Assembly (NCBI RefSeq): GCF_013409575.1
Contig: NZ_JACCCY010000003.1
Coordinates: forward strand, 395,001-459,000
Direction: 5' to 3'
Source of the DNA: Macellibacteroides fermentans
GTDB lineage: Bacteria > Bacteroidota > Bacteroidia > Bacteroidales > Tannerellaceae
DNA: 64,000 nt
Shown one piece after another: positions 1 to 10,805 of the stretch. Position 1 is the stretch's first letter. Each line of letters begins with the position of its first letter. The notes beneath the pieces were generated by a model. The model searched no databases, was not told the DNA's origin, and worked only from the letters and a program-made list of their open reading frames with translations. The position numbers and the translations under genes were made by a program.

Positions 1-1093
<1,093 letters not shown>

Positions 1094-1233
1094 CTTTCCG
1101 TGCACATATATTGCCATAAGGCATGTGTCGGATTGATATATCTTTAAAGCTTGCTCTTTTTTTGTTACTTTATTGCTTTGTTGTCCATCATGTCAAAGAT
1201 CTTCTTACCTTTACCTTGCGGCTCCGGTTGTTG

Positions 1234-1307
1234 TGGAGAATAACGGATTCGAACCGTTGACCCTCTGCGTGCAAGGCAGATGCTCTAGCCAGCTGAGCTA
1301 ATCCCCC
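1234..1307 (-). tRNA. tRNA-Ala (anticodon TGC)
   Basis: A complete 74-nt cloverleaf lies in the 16S-23S spacer. The acceptor stem GGGGGAT pairs with ATTCTCC, the T arm is AACGG-TTCGAAT-CCGTT, and the anticodon stem TCTGC/GCAGA encloses a loop with TGC. The 3' CCA is not encoded: the discriminator A is followed by CAA. Confidence 0.97.
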
Positions 1308-1322
1308 GTCTTTTTTCGTTCG

Positions 1323-1396
1323 TAGTCCCAGGCAGAGTTGAACTGCCGACCTCTACATTATCAGTGTAGCGCTCTAACCAACTGAGCTATAGGACT
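1323..1396 (-). tRNA. tRNA-Ile (anticodon GAT)
   Basis: A complete 74-nt cloverleaf lies in the 16S-23S spacer. The acceptor stem AGTCCTA pairs with TGGGACT, and the anticodon stem CTACA/TGTAG encloses a loop with GAT. Ile then Ala in the spacer is the usual arrangement in Bacteroidales. The 3' CCA is not encoded. Confidence 0.97.
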
Positions 1397-1611
1397 GGCT
1401 TTCTTACCTTTGCCTGAAGCTCTTTCCTTTTGTTCATCTTCCTTTATGGGTAGATATCCGGGCGGCGCTTCAGCCTCTTGTTTCTCTTCTGGTTTCCCAG
1501 TTTTGTAAGATCATATATTGTTTATCATATCAAACAGCAGTAGTACAAGGAACATAAAGATTGTTCCTTCCTTAATACCTTGCAAACCGTAAAAGGGAAC
1601 TCAGGCTCCAG

Positions 1612-3138
<1,527 letters not shown>

Positions 3139-3346
3139 ATAATTTGTTTGTCTTAATATCTCTTGCTCAGAATTCCCTCTTTCTTTATTAGTTTACAATT
3201 GACGGTATTAATTTTGATTCTTTACGTCCAAGAAAATCATCACTGATCCTCTCATTCTTGTACTACTTTTTGTTGATATGTAAATCTTTCAAAGAACTCT
3301 TGTTTGTTGCATTTTCAACCGTTTTGATCCGGTGTGAAAGCGGGTG

Positions 3347-3379
3347 CAAAGATAAGACTTTTTATTTTAAACTACCAAA
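3347..3379 (-). promoter_or_regulatory. rRNA operon promoter, proximal
   Basis: Read on the minus strand, a TTTG at 3376-3379 is followed after 21 nt by TATCTTTG at 3347-3354, which fits the Bacteroidota sigma consensus TTTG / TAnnTTTG. The -7 box runs straight into GCACCCGC, a GC-rich stretch at the expected start site. It lies about 210 nt upstream of the 16S. Confidence 0.8.
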
Positions 3380-3523
3380 TGTTTTCGGAAGTTTTTTAAA
3401 AAAAGTTTCGGGCCATTCCAATGTCGCTGCAGGATTTTTGCTTAGCCTCGCTAACCTCACCTTATGCTATTCATTTAAATTCCCTCATCATGTTGCTCTG
3501 CCGTTCTCTCTTGAATGCGGGTG

Positions 3524-3555
3524 CAAAAGTAGTGCTTTACAACATACACTCCAAA
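3524..3555 (-). promoter_or_regulatory. rRNA operon promoter, distal
   Basis: Read on the minus strand, TTTG at 3552-3555 is followed after 20 nt by TACTTTTG at 3524-3531, and then again by GCACCCGC. It is a second tandem promoter about 180 nt upstream of the proximal one. Apart from these two promoters nothing else is apparent in the 3139-3726 leader region. Confidence 0.75.
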
Positions 3556-3726
3556 CCTTTTGCAAACTATTTTCATAAGTATTTTAACACATTTCACCTT
3601 ATCTCCTGAATACCCGCACATTACACACAAAACTTTTTTTCAATCCCCCTACATCCCGTTTCGAAGCCATTTCCTCTCGCGTACATTACATATATTAAGA
3701 GAAATAGAACTTGAAACAAAATACAT

Positions 3727-4899
3727 TCAGATTCCCAGGGTTTGAAGGGCTAATTTAATTTCATCGGGGCTTCCGGTGTGCTTTCCATCCACATCCGACA
3801 ACTTTATACAGTGCTGCCAGGACTCTTTTTCGGTCATCTTGCATCGAAATAGTTTCATAACAATATTCAACGGAACGTTTTCATTCCCCACATCATTGGT
3901 AAGATTGGTCCCGATACCGAAGGAGGCTCCAATTTTATCGCCGCAATAATTTTTAATTTTAAGTGCCTTCTCCACATCCAGACTGTCGGAAAACACAATA
4001 TATTTAAGCTTCGGGTTGATACGAAGCTCTTCGTAACGGCGTATGGCTTTATCGGTAAAGGCAAAGGGGTCGCCACTATCCTGACGAAGACTGGTAAACA
4101 GTGCCGCATGTTTCTTGCTGAAGTTACGCAGAAAGACATCCGTGGTGAAGGTATCGGTAAGGACAGTACCTAAGTCGCCATCGTAAACATTGATCCAATT
4201 TTCCATAGCCATGTAATTGGCCATCTTGTATCCATAAATAGATCCATGAAACTGTACCCATTCATGAGGATGCGTGCCCGAAGGGTTCAGGTTATGTTTA
4301 TAGGCCAGATACACATTGCTGGTACCAAAGAAATTACTGCCCGAATGTAGTTTAAGCAACTCCGTGATACGGTCTTCCACCCCGAAGCTAAAACGGCGGC
4401 GCATTCCGAAAAGAGAAAACACAATGCCGTGCCCCCTCATTAGTGTAGCTTTTTCGATCAGCCGCCTTTCCATATATTCCACGTCGGGTGTAACACCCAT
4501 CTCCCTGAAATATAATTCTGAAACAATGGCGAGGATAGGTGTTTCCCAGAAAGTAATACGGTAAAGGAGTCCGGAAGAGCGGATGGACAGCTTTCCATCG
4601 GTCATCTCCACCTCCACTTCTGCCGGGTCGAAACGATATCCTTTCAAAAAATCGATGTATGTAGGCGGTAAGTAAGGCAACTTGTTCTTTAAAAAGAGCT
4701 CTTCCTCCTTCGTGAGGAAAAGATCGGCCATACTTTCAAGCTCGCGGCGTACCAACTTATCGAAGCCGGCCGGAAAATGAAGGTTATTACGATCTACAAA
4801 CTCAAATTCTCCAAAAGCACGGGGAAAAAGCTTGGAATAGGCATAACTCGTGGTAAACTTATATAAATCTGTATCCAGTATGCTTCGAATAATAGCCAT
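3727..4899 (-). CDS. pncB: nicotinate phosphoribosyltransferase
   Basis: The 390-aa protein matches the NAPRTase family over full length. This enzyme joins nicotinate and PRPP (ATP-assisted) to give nicotinate mononucleotide in the NAD salvage pathway, in the cytoplasm. Family landmarks are LDTDLYKFT near residue 8, FGMRRRFS near 164, GSNFFGTSN near 187 and GTHPHEW near 208; the last holds the conserved histidine (about 210) that is phosphorylated in the family. The ATG start lies 28 nt from a good promoter -7 box. It is transcribed toward the rRNA operon with no clear terminator hairpin between them. The 28-residue N-terminal lead and the length are normal. Confidence 0.95.
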   Translation of the reverse strand: MAIIRSILDTDLYKFTTSYAYSKLFPRAFGEFEFVDRNNLHFPAGFDKLVRRELESMADLFLTKEEELFLKNKLPYLPPTYIDFLKGYRFDPAEVEVEMTDGKLSIRSSGLLYRITFWETPILAIVSELYFREMGVTPDVEYMERRLIEKATLMRGHGIVFSLFGMRRRFSFGVEDRITELLKLHSGSNFFGTSNVYLAYKHNLNPSGTHPHEWVQFHGSIYGYKMANYMAMENWINVYDGDLGTVLTDTFTTDVFLRNFSKKHAALFTSLRQDSGDPFAFTDKAIRRYEELRINPKLKYIVFSDSLDVEKALKIKNYCGDKIGASFGIGTNLTNDVGNENVPLNIVMKLFRCKMTEKESWQHCIKLSDVDGKHTGSPDEIKLALQTLGI

Positions 4900-4927
4900 A
4901 GGAGTGTCGTATTATATTATAATATGA

Positions 4928-4957
4928 CAAATGTATGAAAAAAGACAGACGCAGCAA
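4928..4957 (-). promoter_or_regulatory. promoter of pncB
   Basis: On the minus strand TTG (4955-4957) is followed after 19 nt by TACATTTG (4928-4935), matching the Bacteroidota consensus. The start site would fall about 20 nt before the pncB ATG, giving a short leader. Confidence 0.65.
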
Positions 4958-5138
4958 CAATCTTACAACAAAGCAATTCAAAAGGAGGTATCGTACAAAA
5001 TCACATATCAGAATTACGAAGCTTTTACATCCAATTATTTCATCATTTAATATGTCGTAATCATCCGTATGGGAAAATGAGAAAAATAGTAGGACAACTA
5101 ATTATTTCACAACGATATACAAAGTTTTTCATTTAAGT

Positions 5139-5240
5139 GTAGTAATCGTTTGACAATTGTCGAAATGGATTTCGACAATTGTCGGATTTGTTTTTGACAT
5201 ATGTGGTAATGCATTACGACATATGTCGAACGATTACTAC
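5139..5240. repeat. four-palindrome array A (22-bp period, inverted outer arms)
   Basis: Four self-complementary 10-mers of the form GACnnnnGTC start at 5152, 5174, 5196 and 5218, exactly 22 bp apart. Copies 1 and 2 are GACAATTGTC, copy 3 is GACATATGTG (one arm base off) and copy 4 is GACATATGTC. The array is enclosed by a 12-bp perfect inverted repeat, GTAGTAATCGTT at 5139-5150 and AACGATTACTAC at 5229-5240. A second array at 45405-45498 has the same geometry and core arms but different palindrome centres. It sits in the non-coding zone upstream of pncB; the rest of 4960-5480 shows no gene. Confidence 0.85.
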
Positions 5241-5480
5241 TATTAAGGCTTTGGACTTATTCATAGGCTGAAAGAACTTTGTTCCCTTAACGGTTTGTTG
5301 TTGTTTGTGTACACGAATATTTTACGGACATACTAAGCCGACTGGAATACATAAGTCCAGCCGCTCCCGATCAAATATATCGCGATTTACTTCCAGACAA
5401 GCGGACTAAACTCTAATAACAGATTACTAAATCTTACAAGACAGTAGCGCGGAGATGTTGCGGGAGGCTTGCTGTGATTC

Positions 5481-5572
5481 ATGACAGATGAAAAGGATCT
5501 GTCACAGGCATCTGTCATTTGCAGAAGCCTTTCCAGTAAAGGGATTTGAGCTTAAAAATGACAGATGACAGA
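5481..5572 (+). repeat. hairpin repeat copy A, interrupted by group II intron
   Basis: The segment holds ATGACAGATG (5481), ATCTGTCATT-type text (5510-5519) and AAAAATGACAGATGACAGA (5554-5572). The inner 10-bp inverted repeat ATCTGTCATT / AATGACAGAT encloses a smaller hairpin CCTTT-ccagt-AAAGG (5529-5543). A diverged copy on the minus strand at 45157-45258 has the same layout, with the inner hairpin changed to CCCTG/CAGGG. Joining 5572 to 7455 restores AAAAATGACAGATGACAGAT, one base different from the uninterrupted copy at 45157-45176, so the intron inserted into this repeat. Confidence 0.7.
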
Positions 5573-7454
5573 GTGTGCTGTGAAAACATTGCAGGCGGCA
5601 ATGTTTGTAACTGTGAAAGAGATGAGGGCAGGCCCCTCGTAACCGTCTTGCAGGAGATGGTTGCAAACCAGTGTATGCTGCTTTGTTTAAGAGACAAGGT
5701 GGTGAGCGATACACCAAAAGGCGATGTAAATCGTCAGGTAACTGTACAAGAGATGACCGCAAGGGAATTATTGATGAAGCATCGAAAACTGTTCAGACGA
5801 TGTCAGAACCGGGTCTTTTCTGTCAGACCCGGGATAAATCCGGAAGGAACCTGTTTACGGTCCGGGTGGCATCCGGTGCAAAGATAGCATGACTTGTACA
5901 GAGGCTTTTTCACGGAACGCAGGAACCTGCGCCGGGATGTGAAGGGAGAAGTTCAAGCAGAAGCCCTGCAAGAACCAGCGTACCGAGGACCGGAGGCAGG
6001 GGCGGACTGTTCCGTAGTAGCGACGAAGTTTCTGTAATGGAAATGGAGCCAAGGGAACAGCTTATTCAAGCGTAGTAAATGTACAACTATTAAAACAGGA
6101 GGATGCAAATGAAAGACGCAAAGTCGCATGAGATTTCTAAATTTTTAATCATGGATGCCTTCAAACGAGTCAAGGCAAACCATGGAAGTGCGGGTATTGA
6201 CGGCGTATCGATTGAGCAGTTTGAGAAAAATCTCAAAGACAATCTCTACAAAATCTGGAACCGCATGAGTTCGGGAAGCTACTTCCCTCCATCGGTCAAA
6301 CTGGTAGAAATACCTAAACCCAATGGAGACAAACGTCCGTTAGGTATACCTACGGTAGGAGACAGGATTGCTCAGATGGCAGCAGTGATGATGCTGGAGC
6401 CACAGATTGAACCCTGTTTCCACGAGGATTCTTATGCCTACAGGCCCAACCGCTCTGCACACGATGCCATCGCCAAAACACGCGAGCGGTGCTGGAAGTA
6501 CAACTGGGTATTGGATATGGACATCAGCAAGTTCTTCGATTCTATTGACCACGAACTGTTGATTAAAGCAGTCAGACTTCACACCGATTGTGTATGGGTG
6601 CTGCTTTACATCGAACGGTGGCTCAAAGTTCCCTACGAACTGCAGGATGGAAGTAAAATCGACCGGGACAAAGGGGTCCCGCAAGGGTCCGTAATCGGAC
6701 CTGTGCTGGCCAATTTGTTCCTGCATTACGCCTTCGACAAGTGGATGAGCAGGTATTATCCGCACATTCCCTTCGAAAGGTATGCAGACGACACCATCTG
6801 TCACTGCGCCACCCAATCCCAGGCCGAAGCACTGAAAGTAGCTGTTCAACAACGGTTTGCTCAATGTAAACTGATGTTGAACGATGACAAAACAAAGATT
6901 GTGTACTGTAAAGACAGCCGCAGAAAGGGAGAGTTTGATACAATCTCTTTCGATTTCCTTGGCTACACCTTCCGACCACGGAAGGCAAAAGGCAGAAATG
7001 GCATCAACTTTACAGGCTTTCTGCCGGCAATCAGCAACAAGGCCTGCAACCGCATCCGTGAAAAGATGCGCAGCTGGAAAACAAGGAAACAACTGTTTCT
7101 ATCGCTGGAAACCCTGGCGAAAAGCATCAATCCGGTGCTTCGGGGATGGATTACTTATTATGGTAAATTTTATCCTACCCGACTCAAAATCCTGTTAGAT
7201 GAAGTAAACAGACATCTTGCCAGATGGGTTACAGCCAAGTTCAAGCGCTTCAAGGGGAAACCCTATCGGGCTTACTACTGGCTGGGAAACATCTCCCGGA
7301 AAGAGTCTAAACTCTTTTACCACTGGCAGTGGGGAGTAACTCCAACAGCTAACAAGAAATGGTAATCTTATCAGACTGAATAAGAAGAGCCGTGTGATGG
7401 GAGACTGTCACGCACGGTTCTGTGAGAGGCTTGAGCTGAAATGCTCAGGCCTAC
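5573..7454 (+). mobile_element. group II intron 1 (complete, with reverse transcriptase)
   Basis: The element begins with GTGTG at 5573, matching the group II 5' consensus GUGYG, and ends at CCTAC (7450-7454). The non-coding part 5580-6100 has the stem-rich text typical of domains I-IV. Domain V is read at about 7386-7420 (GAGCCGTGTGATGGG, CACGCACGGTTC). Domain VI follows, with an adenosine eight nucleotides before the 3' end, the canonical branch-point position. It carries one reverse transcriptase gene. The exon junction falls in a short hairpin repeat that also exists uninterrupted elsewhere in the window. The boundaries are inferred from consensus and from that empty-site comparison. Confidence 0.85.
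6109..7365 (+). CDS. ltrA: group II intron reverse transcriptase/maturase
   Basis: The protein of about 418 aa is a group II intron-encoded RT with a maturase domain and no visible HNH endonuclease. It helps the intron RNA fold and splice and copies it into new sites. The RT domain spans about residues 25-290 with IPKPNGDKRPLGIP near 70, the catalytic YADD near 227 and FLGYTF near 285. The GIIM maturase part includes GWITYYGKF near 350. An AGGAGG lies at 6097-6102; it is too close to the ATG at 6103 but 6 nt before the ATG at 6109, so 6109 is preferred. Such a strong Shine-Dalgarno is unusual for this phylum and fits an acquired element. No frameshift or stop is seen. Confidence 0.9.
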   Translation: MKDAKSHEISKFLIMDAFKRVKANHGSAGIDGVSIEQFEKNLKDNLYKIWNRMSSGSYFPPSVKLVEIPKPNGDKRPLGIPTVGDRIAQMAAVMMLEPQIEPCFHEDSYAYRPNRSAHDAIAKTRERCWKYNWVLDMDISKFFDSIDHELLIKAVRLHTDCVWVLLYIERWLKVPYELQDGSKIDRDKGVPQGSVIGPVLANLFLHYAFDKWMSRYYPHIPFERYADDTICHCATQSQAEALKVAVQQRFAQCKLMLNDDKTKIVYCKDSRRKGEFDTISFDFLGYTFRPRKAKGRNGINFTGFLPAISNKACNRIREKMRSWKTRKQLFLSLETLAKSINPVLRGWITYYGKFYPTRLKILLDEVNRHLARWVTAKFKRFKGKPYRAYYWLGNISRKESKLFYHWQWGVTPTANKKW

Positions 7455-7488
7455 TCGACTGTTTTCGCTTTTAATTCATTTTACTACG

Positions 7489-7530
7489 AATGAGAGGAAA
7501 GCCATGAGTTGAAATGATCCGGCCTACTAC
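7489..7530 (+). other. second group II domain VI-like remnant
   Basis: The text GAGAGGAAAGCCATGAG, then TTGAAATGATCC and GGCCTAC at 7492-7528, mirrors the end of intron 1 (GAGAGGC-TTGAGC-TGAAATGCTC-A-GGCCTAC) about 75 bp upstream. It could be a relic of another intron copy, or a chance or duplicated 3' end. It lacks the adenosine at the branch position. Its end sits just before the fucosidase promoter region. Confidence 0.4.
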
Positions 7531-7549
7531 TAATATTAAAAATTTACCT

Positions 7550-7557
7550 TATCTTTG
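7550..7557 (+). promoter_or_regulatory. -7 box of the fucosidase gene
   Basis: TATCTTTG matches TAnnTTTG and lies 30 nt before the fucosidase ATG. No TTTG is present at the -33 position, so the promoter would be weak or activator-dependent. Confidence 0.45.
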
Positions 7558-7586
7558 GATGTCCAAACTAAAATACATAAGACAAA

Positions 7587-9644
7587 ATGAACAAACTTAA
7601 TTCGCTTTTATTGGGTGGACTGGTTCTTTCCACTCTTCTCTCCTGTAAAAACGTTCCGCCACCCAAGGCTGTCTATCCAGTTCCAACGCCCGAACAAGTA
7701 GAATGGCACAAACTTGAAACATATGCATTTATCCATTTCGGACTGAATACATTCAATGACCTGGAATGGGGTTTTGGCAACACTCCGGCAAGTACCTTCA
7801 ATCCCACACAACTGGATTGCGACCAGTGGGTATCTACCGTCAAGGCTGCCGGACTTAAGGGTGTTATCTTAACAGCGAAACACCACGACGGATTTTGCTT
7901 ATGGCCAACAGCAACAACAGAATACAGCGTAAAGAACTCTCCCTGGAAAGAGGGAAAGGGAGACATGGTGAAAGAACTTTCGGAAGCCTGTAAACGTCAG
8001 GGATTGAAGTTTGGAATTTATCTTTCTCCGTGGGACAGGAACAATGCCAATTACGGAAAACCTGAATATGTAGAGACTTTCCATGCCCAGATGAAAGAGC
8101 TGTTAACAAATTATGGTCCTATTTTTGAATATTGGTTTGATGGTGCCAACGGAGGAAACGGATGGTACGGCGGTGCTAACGAAACCCGTTCGATCGATGC
8201 CAATACCTATTATAAATACGAAGAAGCGCGCGAAACTATAAAGAAACTGCATCCTGCAGCCATGATTTTTGGTGGTACAGTTCCTGATATCCGCTGGATT
8301 GGTAACGAAGAAGGATGGGCTGGTGCTACTCAATGGAGTTCGTACGACTACAGTAAACAAAAACATTACCGCGAAAGTCAGTGGGGCATGGAAGGTGCCG
8401 AACACTGGATGGGAGGAGAATGCGACGTATCCATTCGTCCGGGATGGTTCTACCACGCAAGAGAAGATCATCAAACCCGCTCGCTGGCCAATTTAGTAGA
8501 TTTATATTACAGAAGTGTTGGACATAATGCAAACTTCCTGCTTAACTTCCCGGTAGCTCTTACCGGAAAAATCACTGCGGCCGACTCAACCCGTGCTGTG
8601 GAATGGTATCAGACAATTCAGAACGACCTTAAGGATAACTTACTAAAGGGAATTTCTGTTACAGCATCTAACACCCGCGGCAGAGAATACAGTGCATCTA
8701 AAGCAACAGATGGAAATTGGGACACCTACTGGGCTACAGAAGACGGGGTAACTGATGCAACGCTTACCTTCAAGCTGAATGAGCCTAAAAATGTAAACCG
8801 GCTGTTGATTCAGGAATATATTCCGCTGGGACAACGTGTACGCAGCTTCACAATAGAAACAGAAATCAACGGACAATGGAAACCTGTAGAGGCCGTAGAT
8901 TCTACAACAACAGTAGGCTACAAACGTATTGTAAGGTTCCATACTGTTAAAGCAGAAAAAGTACGTATCCATTTTACCGATGCACGCGGTCCGCTTTGTA
9001 TAAACAACGTAGAGGCTTTCCATGCACCGGCCCTGGTAACCGAACCGGCAATCAGCCGTAACGGAAAAGATGAGGTAACAATTACCGCCGGCGATAAAGG
9101 ATCGGATGTTTACTATACAACCGATGGAACAACGCCTACAACAAAGTCTGCCCGTTATACCGCCCCCTTTGCATTTGCAAAGAAAGGAACTGTAAAGGCC
9201 ATCGCATACGACGCCTCCTTCAACAAACAAAGTCCGGTTTCGTCTGCTGTCTTCGACATTCCAGCCAGTGGGCTTAAGATTGTAACGCCGAAGGACGAAA
9301 AAACAGCCGTAATACTGGATGGCAACGGTTACACAGCCTATTACCTTCCGGAAGGCAAGCAACAGCTGGAAGTGGAGTTGAACACCGAAGCACCAATAAG
9401 CGGATTTGTTTATGTACCCAATCAAGGGAGAGATGCCGGGGGGCATATTTCGAGCTACCAACTATATATTGACAATGTAAAGGTTGCCGAAGGTGAGTTC
9501 TCAAACATCAAGCACAACCCCATCGCACAGGAAATAAAGTTTACACCGGTAAAAGGAAAAAAGATCCGGCTTGTGGCTACATCCATAACTGAAAACGGCA
9601 AACGTGCCGGTATCGGCGAGTTTTCTGTTATTACAGCCGAATAA
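7587..9644 (+). CDS. GH29 alpha-L-fucosidase lipoprotein with discoidin domain
   Basis: The 685-aa protein starts with a lipoprotein signal (lipobox LLSC, cysteine at about 20), so it is probably anchored in a membrane facing the periplasm or outside. Residues about 35-330 form a GH29 fucosidase domain ([29 protein letters not shown]). EYWFDGANG near 182-190 probably holds the aspartate nucleophile. A discoidin (F5/8 type C)-like domain follows at about 350-470 and then a chitobiase C-terminal-like Ig segment. It would cleave terminal fucose from glycans such as mucin or milk glycans. It stands alone, without a SusC/SusD pair, and ends at a strong terminator. Confidence 0.92.
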   Translation: MNKLNSLLLGGLVLSTLLSCKNVPPPKAVYPVPTPEQVEWHKLETYAFIHFGLNTFNDLEWGFGNTPASTFNPTQLDCDQWVSTVKAAGLKGVILTAKHHDGFCLWPTATTEYSVKNSPWKEGKGDMVKELSEACKRQGLKFGIYLSPWDRNNANYGKPEYVETFHAQMKELLTNYGPIFEYWFDGANGGNGWYGGANETRSIDANTYYKYEEARETIKKLHPAAMIFGGTVPDIRWIGNEEGWAGATQWSSYDYSKQKHYRESQWGMEGAEHWMGGECDVSIRPGWFYHAREDHQTRSLANLVDLYYRSVGHNANFLLNFPVALTGKITAADSTRAVEWYQTIQNDLKDNLLKGISVTASNTRGREYSASKATDGNWDTYWATEDGVTDATLTFKLNEPKNVNRLLIQEYIPLGQRVRSFTIETEINGQWKPVEAVDSTTTVGYKRIVRFHTVKAEKVRIHFTDARGPLCINNVEAFHAPALVTEPAISRNGKDEVTITAGDKGSDVYYTTDGTTPTTKSARYTAPFAFAKKGTVKAIAYDASFNKQSPVSSAVFDIPASGLKIVTPKDEKTAVILDGNGYTAYYLPEGKQQLEVELNTEAPISGFVYVPNQGRDAGGHISSYQLYIDNVKVAEGEFSNIKHNPIAQEIKFTPVKGKKIRLVATSITENGKRAGIGEFSVITAE

Positions 9645-9705
9645 GGATAACAGGGTTCGGATTTATTGGTTACTTCGTAGTACTATAAGATTCGGTCTAT
9701 TTGTG

Positions 9706-9744
9706 AAAAGGAGTAAGTCCCGGGTTGGGACTTACTCCTTTTTT
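9706..9744. terminator. bidirectional terminator after fucosidase gene
   Basis: A 12-bp stem GGAGTAAGTCCC / GGGACTTACTCC (9710-9721, 9727-9738) is followed by six T residues on the plus strand and preceded by AAAA on the other side. It can end the fucosidase transcript and the convergent LytTR gene. Confidence 0.85.
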
Positions 9745-9748
9745 ATTG

Positions 9749-10597
9749 TTATGAAGAGTAGCTCATAAACCAATGCGTCACCTTCTCGCTATACGTTTTA
9801 GAAATCGGGATATCCGGAACCTTATCGATTCCAAGTTCAAGATAAATTCCATCCTTTTCCCGGCGGATCACCTTTACCTGTTCAAAATTAACCATAAACG
9901 AACGGTGGCATCGTAATACATGCGTGTCGGACATCAGCTCTTCGATCGCCTTTAGTGAATTACGCAGCATAAATTTGGAAAGGATACCTTTGTTAAGATA
10001 CCAGATACACACATAATTGTCGGCCGACTCTAAATACAGCAGGTTGTTGCGTTTAACCGAGAGTTTAAAATCGCCCTTTTCATCGTAAAAGGAAAATACC
10101 GCCTGCTTTGCCGCACTATCCTCCTTGTTCTTTTCAAGTACCAGAAGCATACGTTCCTTCTCCTTATAAGAAAAGTACAAATGCAAGGCAGAGTAAGGAA
10201 GCAAAAGAACCAGACTGGTGTTGATGGCCGATTCCTTGAACACCCCCATCCAGTCTCTTCCCGGATTTAACACCAATGTATATATTGTATAGAAAAGAGA
10301 CATGAAGAATATCTCGGTAAGAATCCATACACCGTAGGCACTGTAGGATATGGAATGCTTTCGTCCGTAATAGTACATACAGATACGGCTAAGTACCACC
10401 ACCAATACACCCGTAAGGATAATTAAGCTGGAAAATATGAAAAATTTCAACTCGGATACATTGTACCAGTTGGGCGAATTAAACGGTTTGTAAATGTTTA
10501 TAAATACCAGCGCAAAAAGGGCGGTAAGCAGGATCAGCCGAATGATGTTCGACTTTTCATAAACATACTTGGGAATTTTGTTGCTCAGTACCTCCAT
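9749..10597 (-). CDS. membrane-bound LytTR-domain transcription regulator
   Basis: The 282-aa protein has four hydrophobic segments in the N-terminal half (about residues 18-35, 50-70, 85-108 and 128-145), then a linker and a C-terminal LytTR DNA-binding domain (about 175-278). LytTR landmarks are LYLESADNYVCIWY, LRCHRSFMVN and ISKTYSEKV. It has no receiver domain, so it looks like a one-component regulator tethered to the inner membrane. It is convergent with the fucosidase gene. A TACATTTG -7 box lies at 10621-10628, 24 nt upstream of the ATG. The signal it senses and its targets are unknown. Confidence 0.85.
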   Translation of the reverse strand: MEVLSNKIPKYVYEKSNIIRLILLTALFALVFINIYKPFNSPNWYNVSELKFFIFSSLIILTGVLVVVLSRICMYYYGRKHSISYSAYGVWILTEIFFMSLFYTIYTLVLNPGRDWMGVFKESAINTSLVLLLPYSALHLYFSYKEKERMLLVLEKNKEDSAAKQAVFSFYDEKGDFKLSVKRNNLLYLESADNYVCIWYLNKGILSKFMLRNSLKAIEELMSDTHVLRCHRSFMVNFEQVKVIRREKDGIYLELGIDKVPDIPISKTYSEKVTHWFMSYSS

Positions 10598-10805
10598 TTG
10601 TATACTCTGATTATTGAAAGCAAATGTACGAATATTTATCCTTTATCGACTCCCATCGGATTTAAGAGTAGGATGTATTTACCCCATATATCCCGATTTC
10701 GTCCCTAAATAGGAGTTTCTGCCCCTCGAAGGCTGCCCGAATACCTTCGATTTTGTTTTAAATACAAGATGTTGTTTGTTTGCAGTCAAAGAACTGTTTC
10801 GAACT

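Noticed and set aside
5143-5236. CRISPR-like array because of regular spacing.
   Set aside because: The repeated unit is only a 10-bp palindrome with 12-bp spacers and a 22-bp period, four units, no cas genes; not CRISPR.
5502-6052. Small frames upstream of the intron reverse transcriptase.
   Set aside because: They overlap the structured RNA domains of group II intron 1 and have no protein family signs.
6340-7092. A 250-codon frame antisense to the intron 1 reverse transcriptase.
   Set aside because: Shadow frame of a well-supported gene; composition not protein-like.
8643-9461. A 272-codon frame antisense to the fucosidase gene.
   Set aside because: Shadow of the discoidin-containing part of the real gene; cysteine-rich and without any family pattern.
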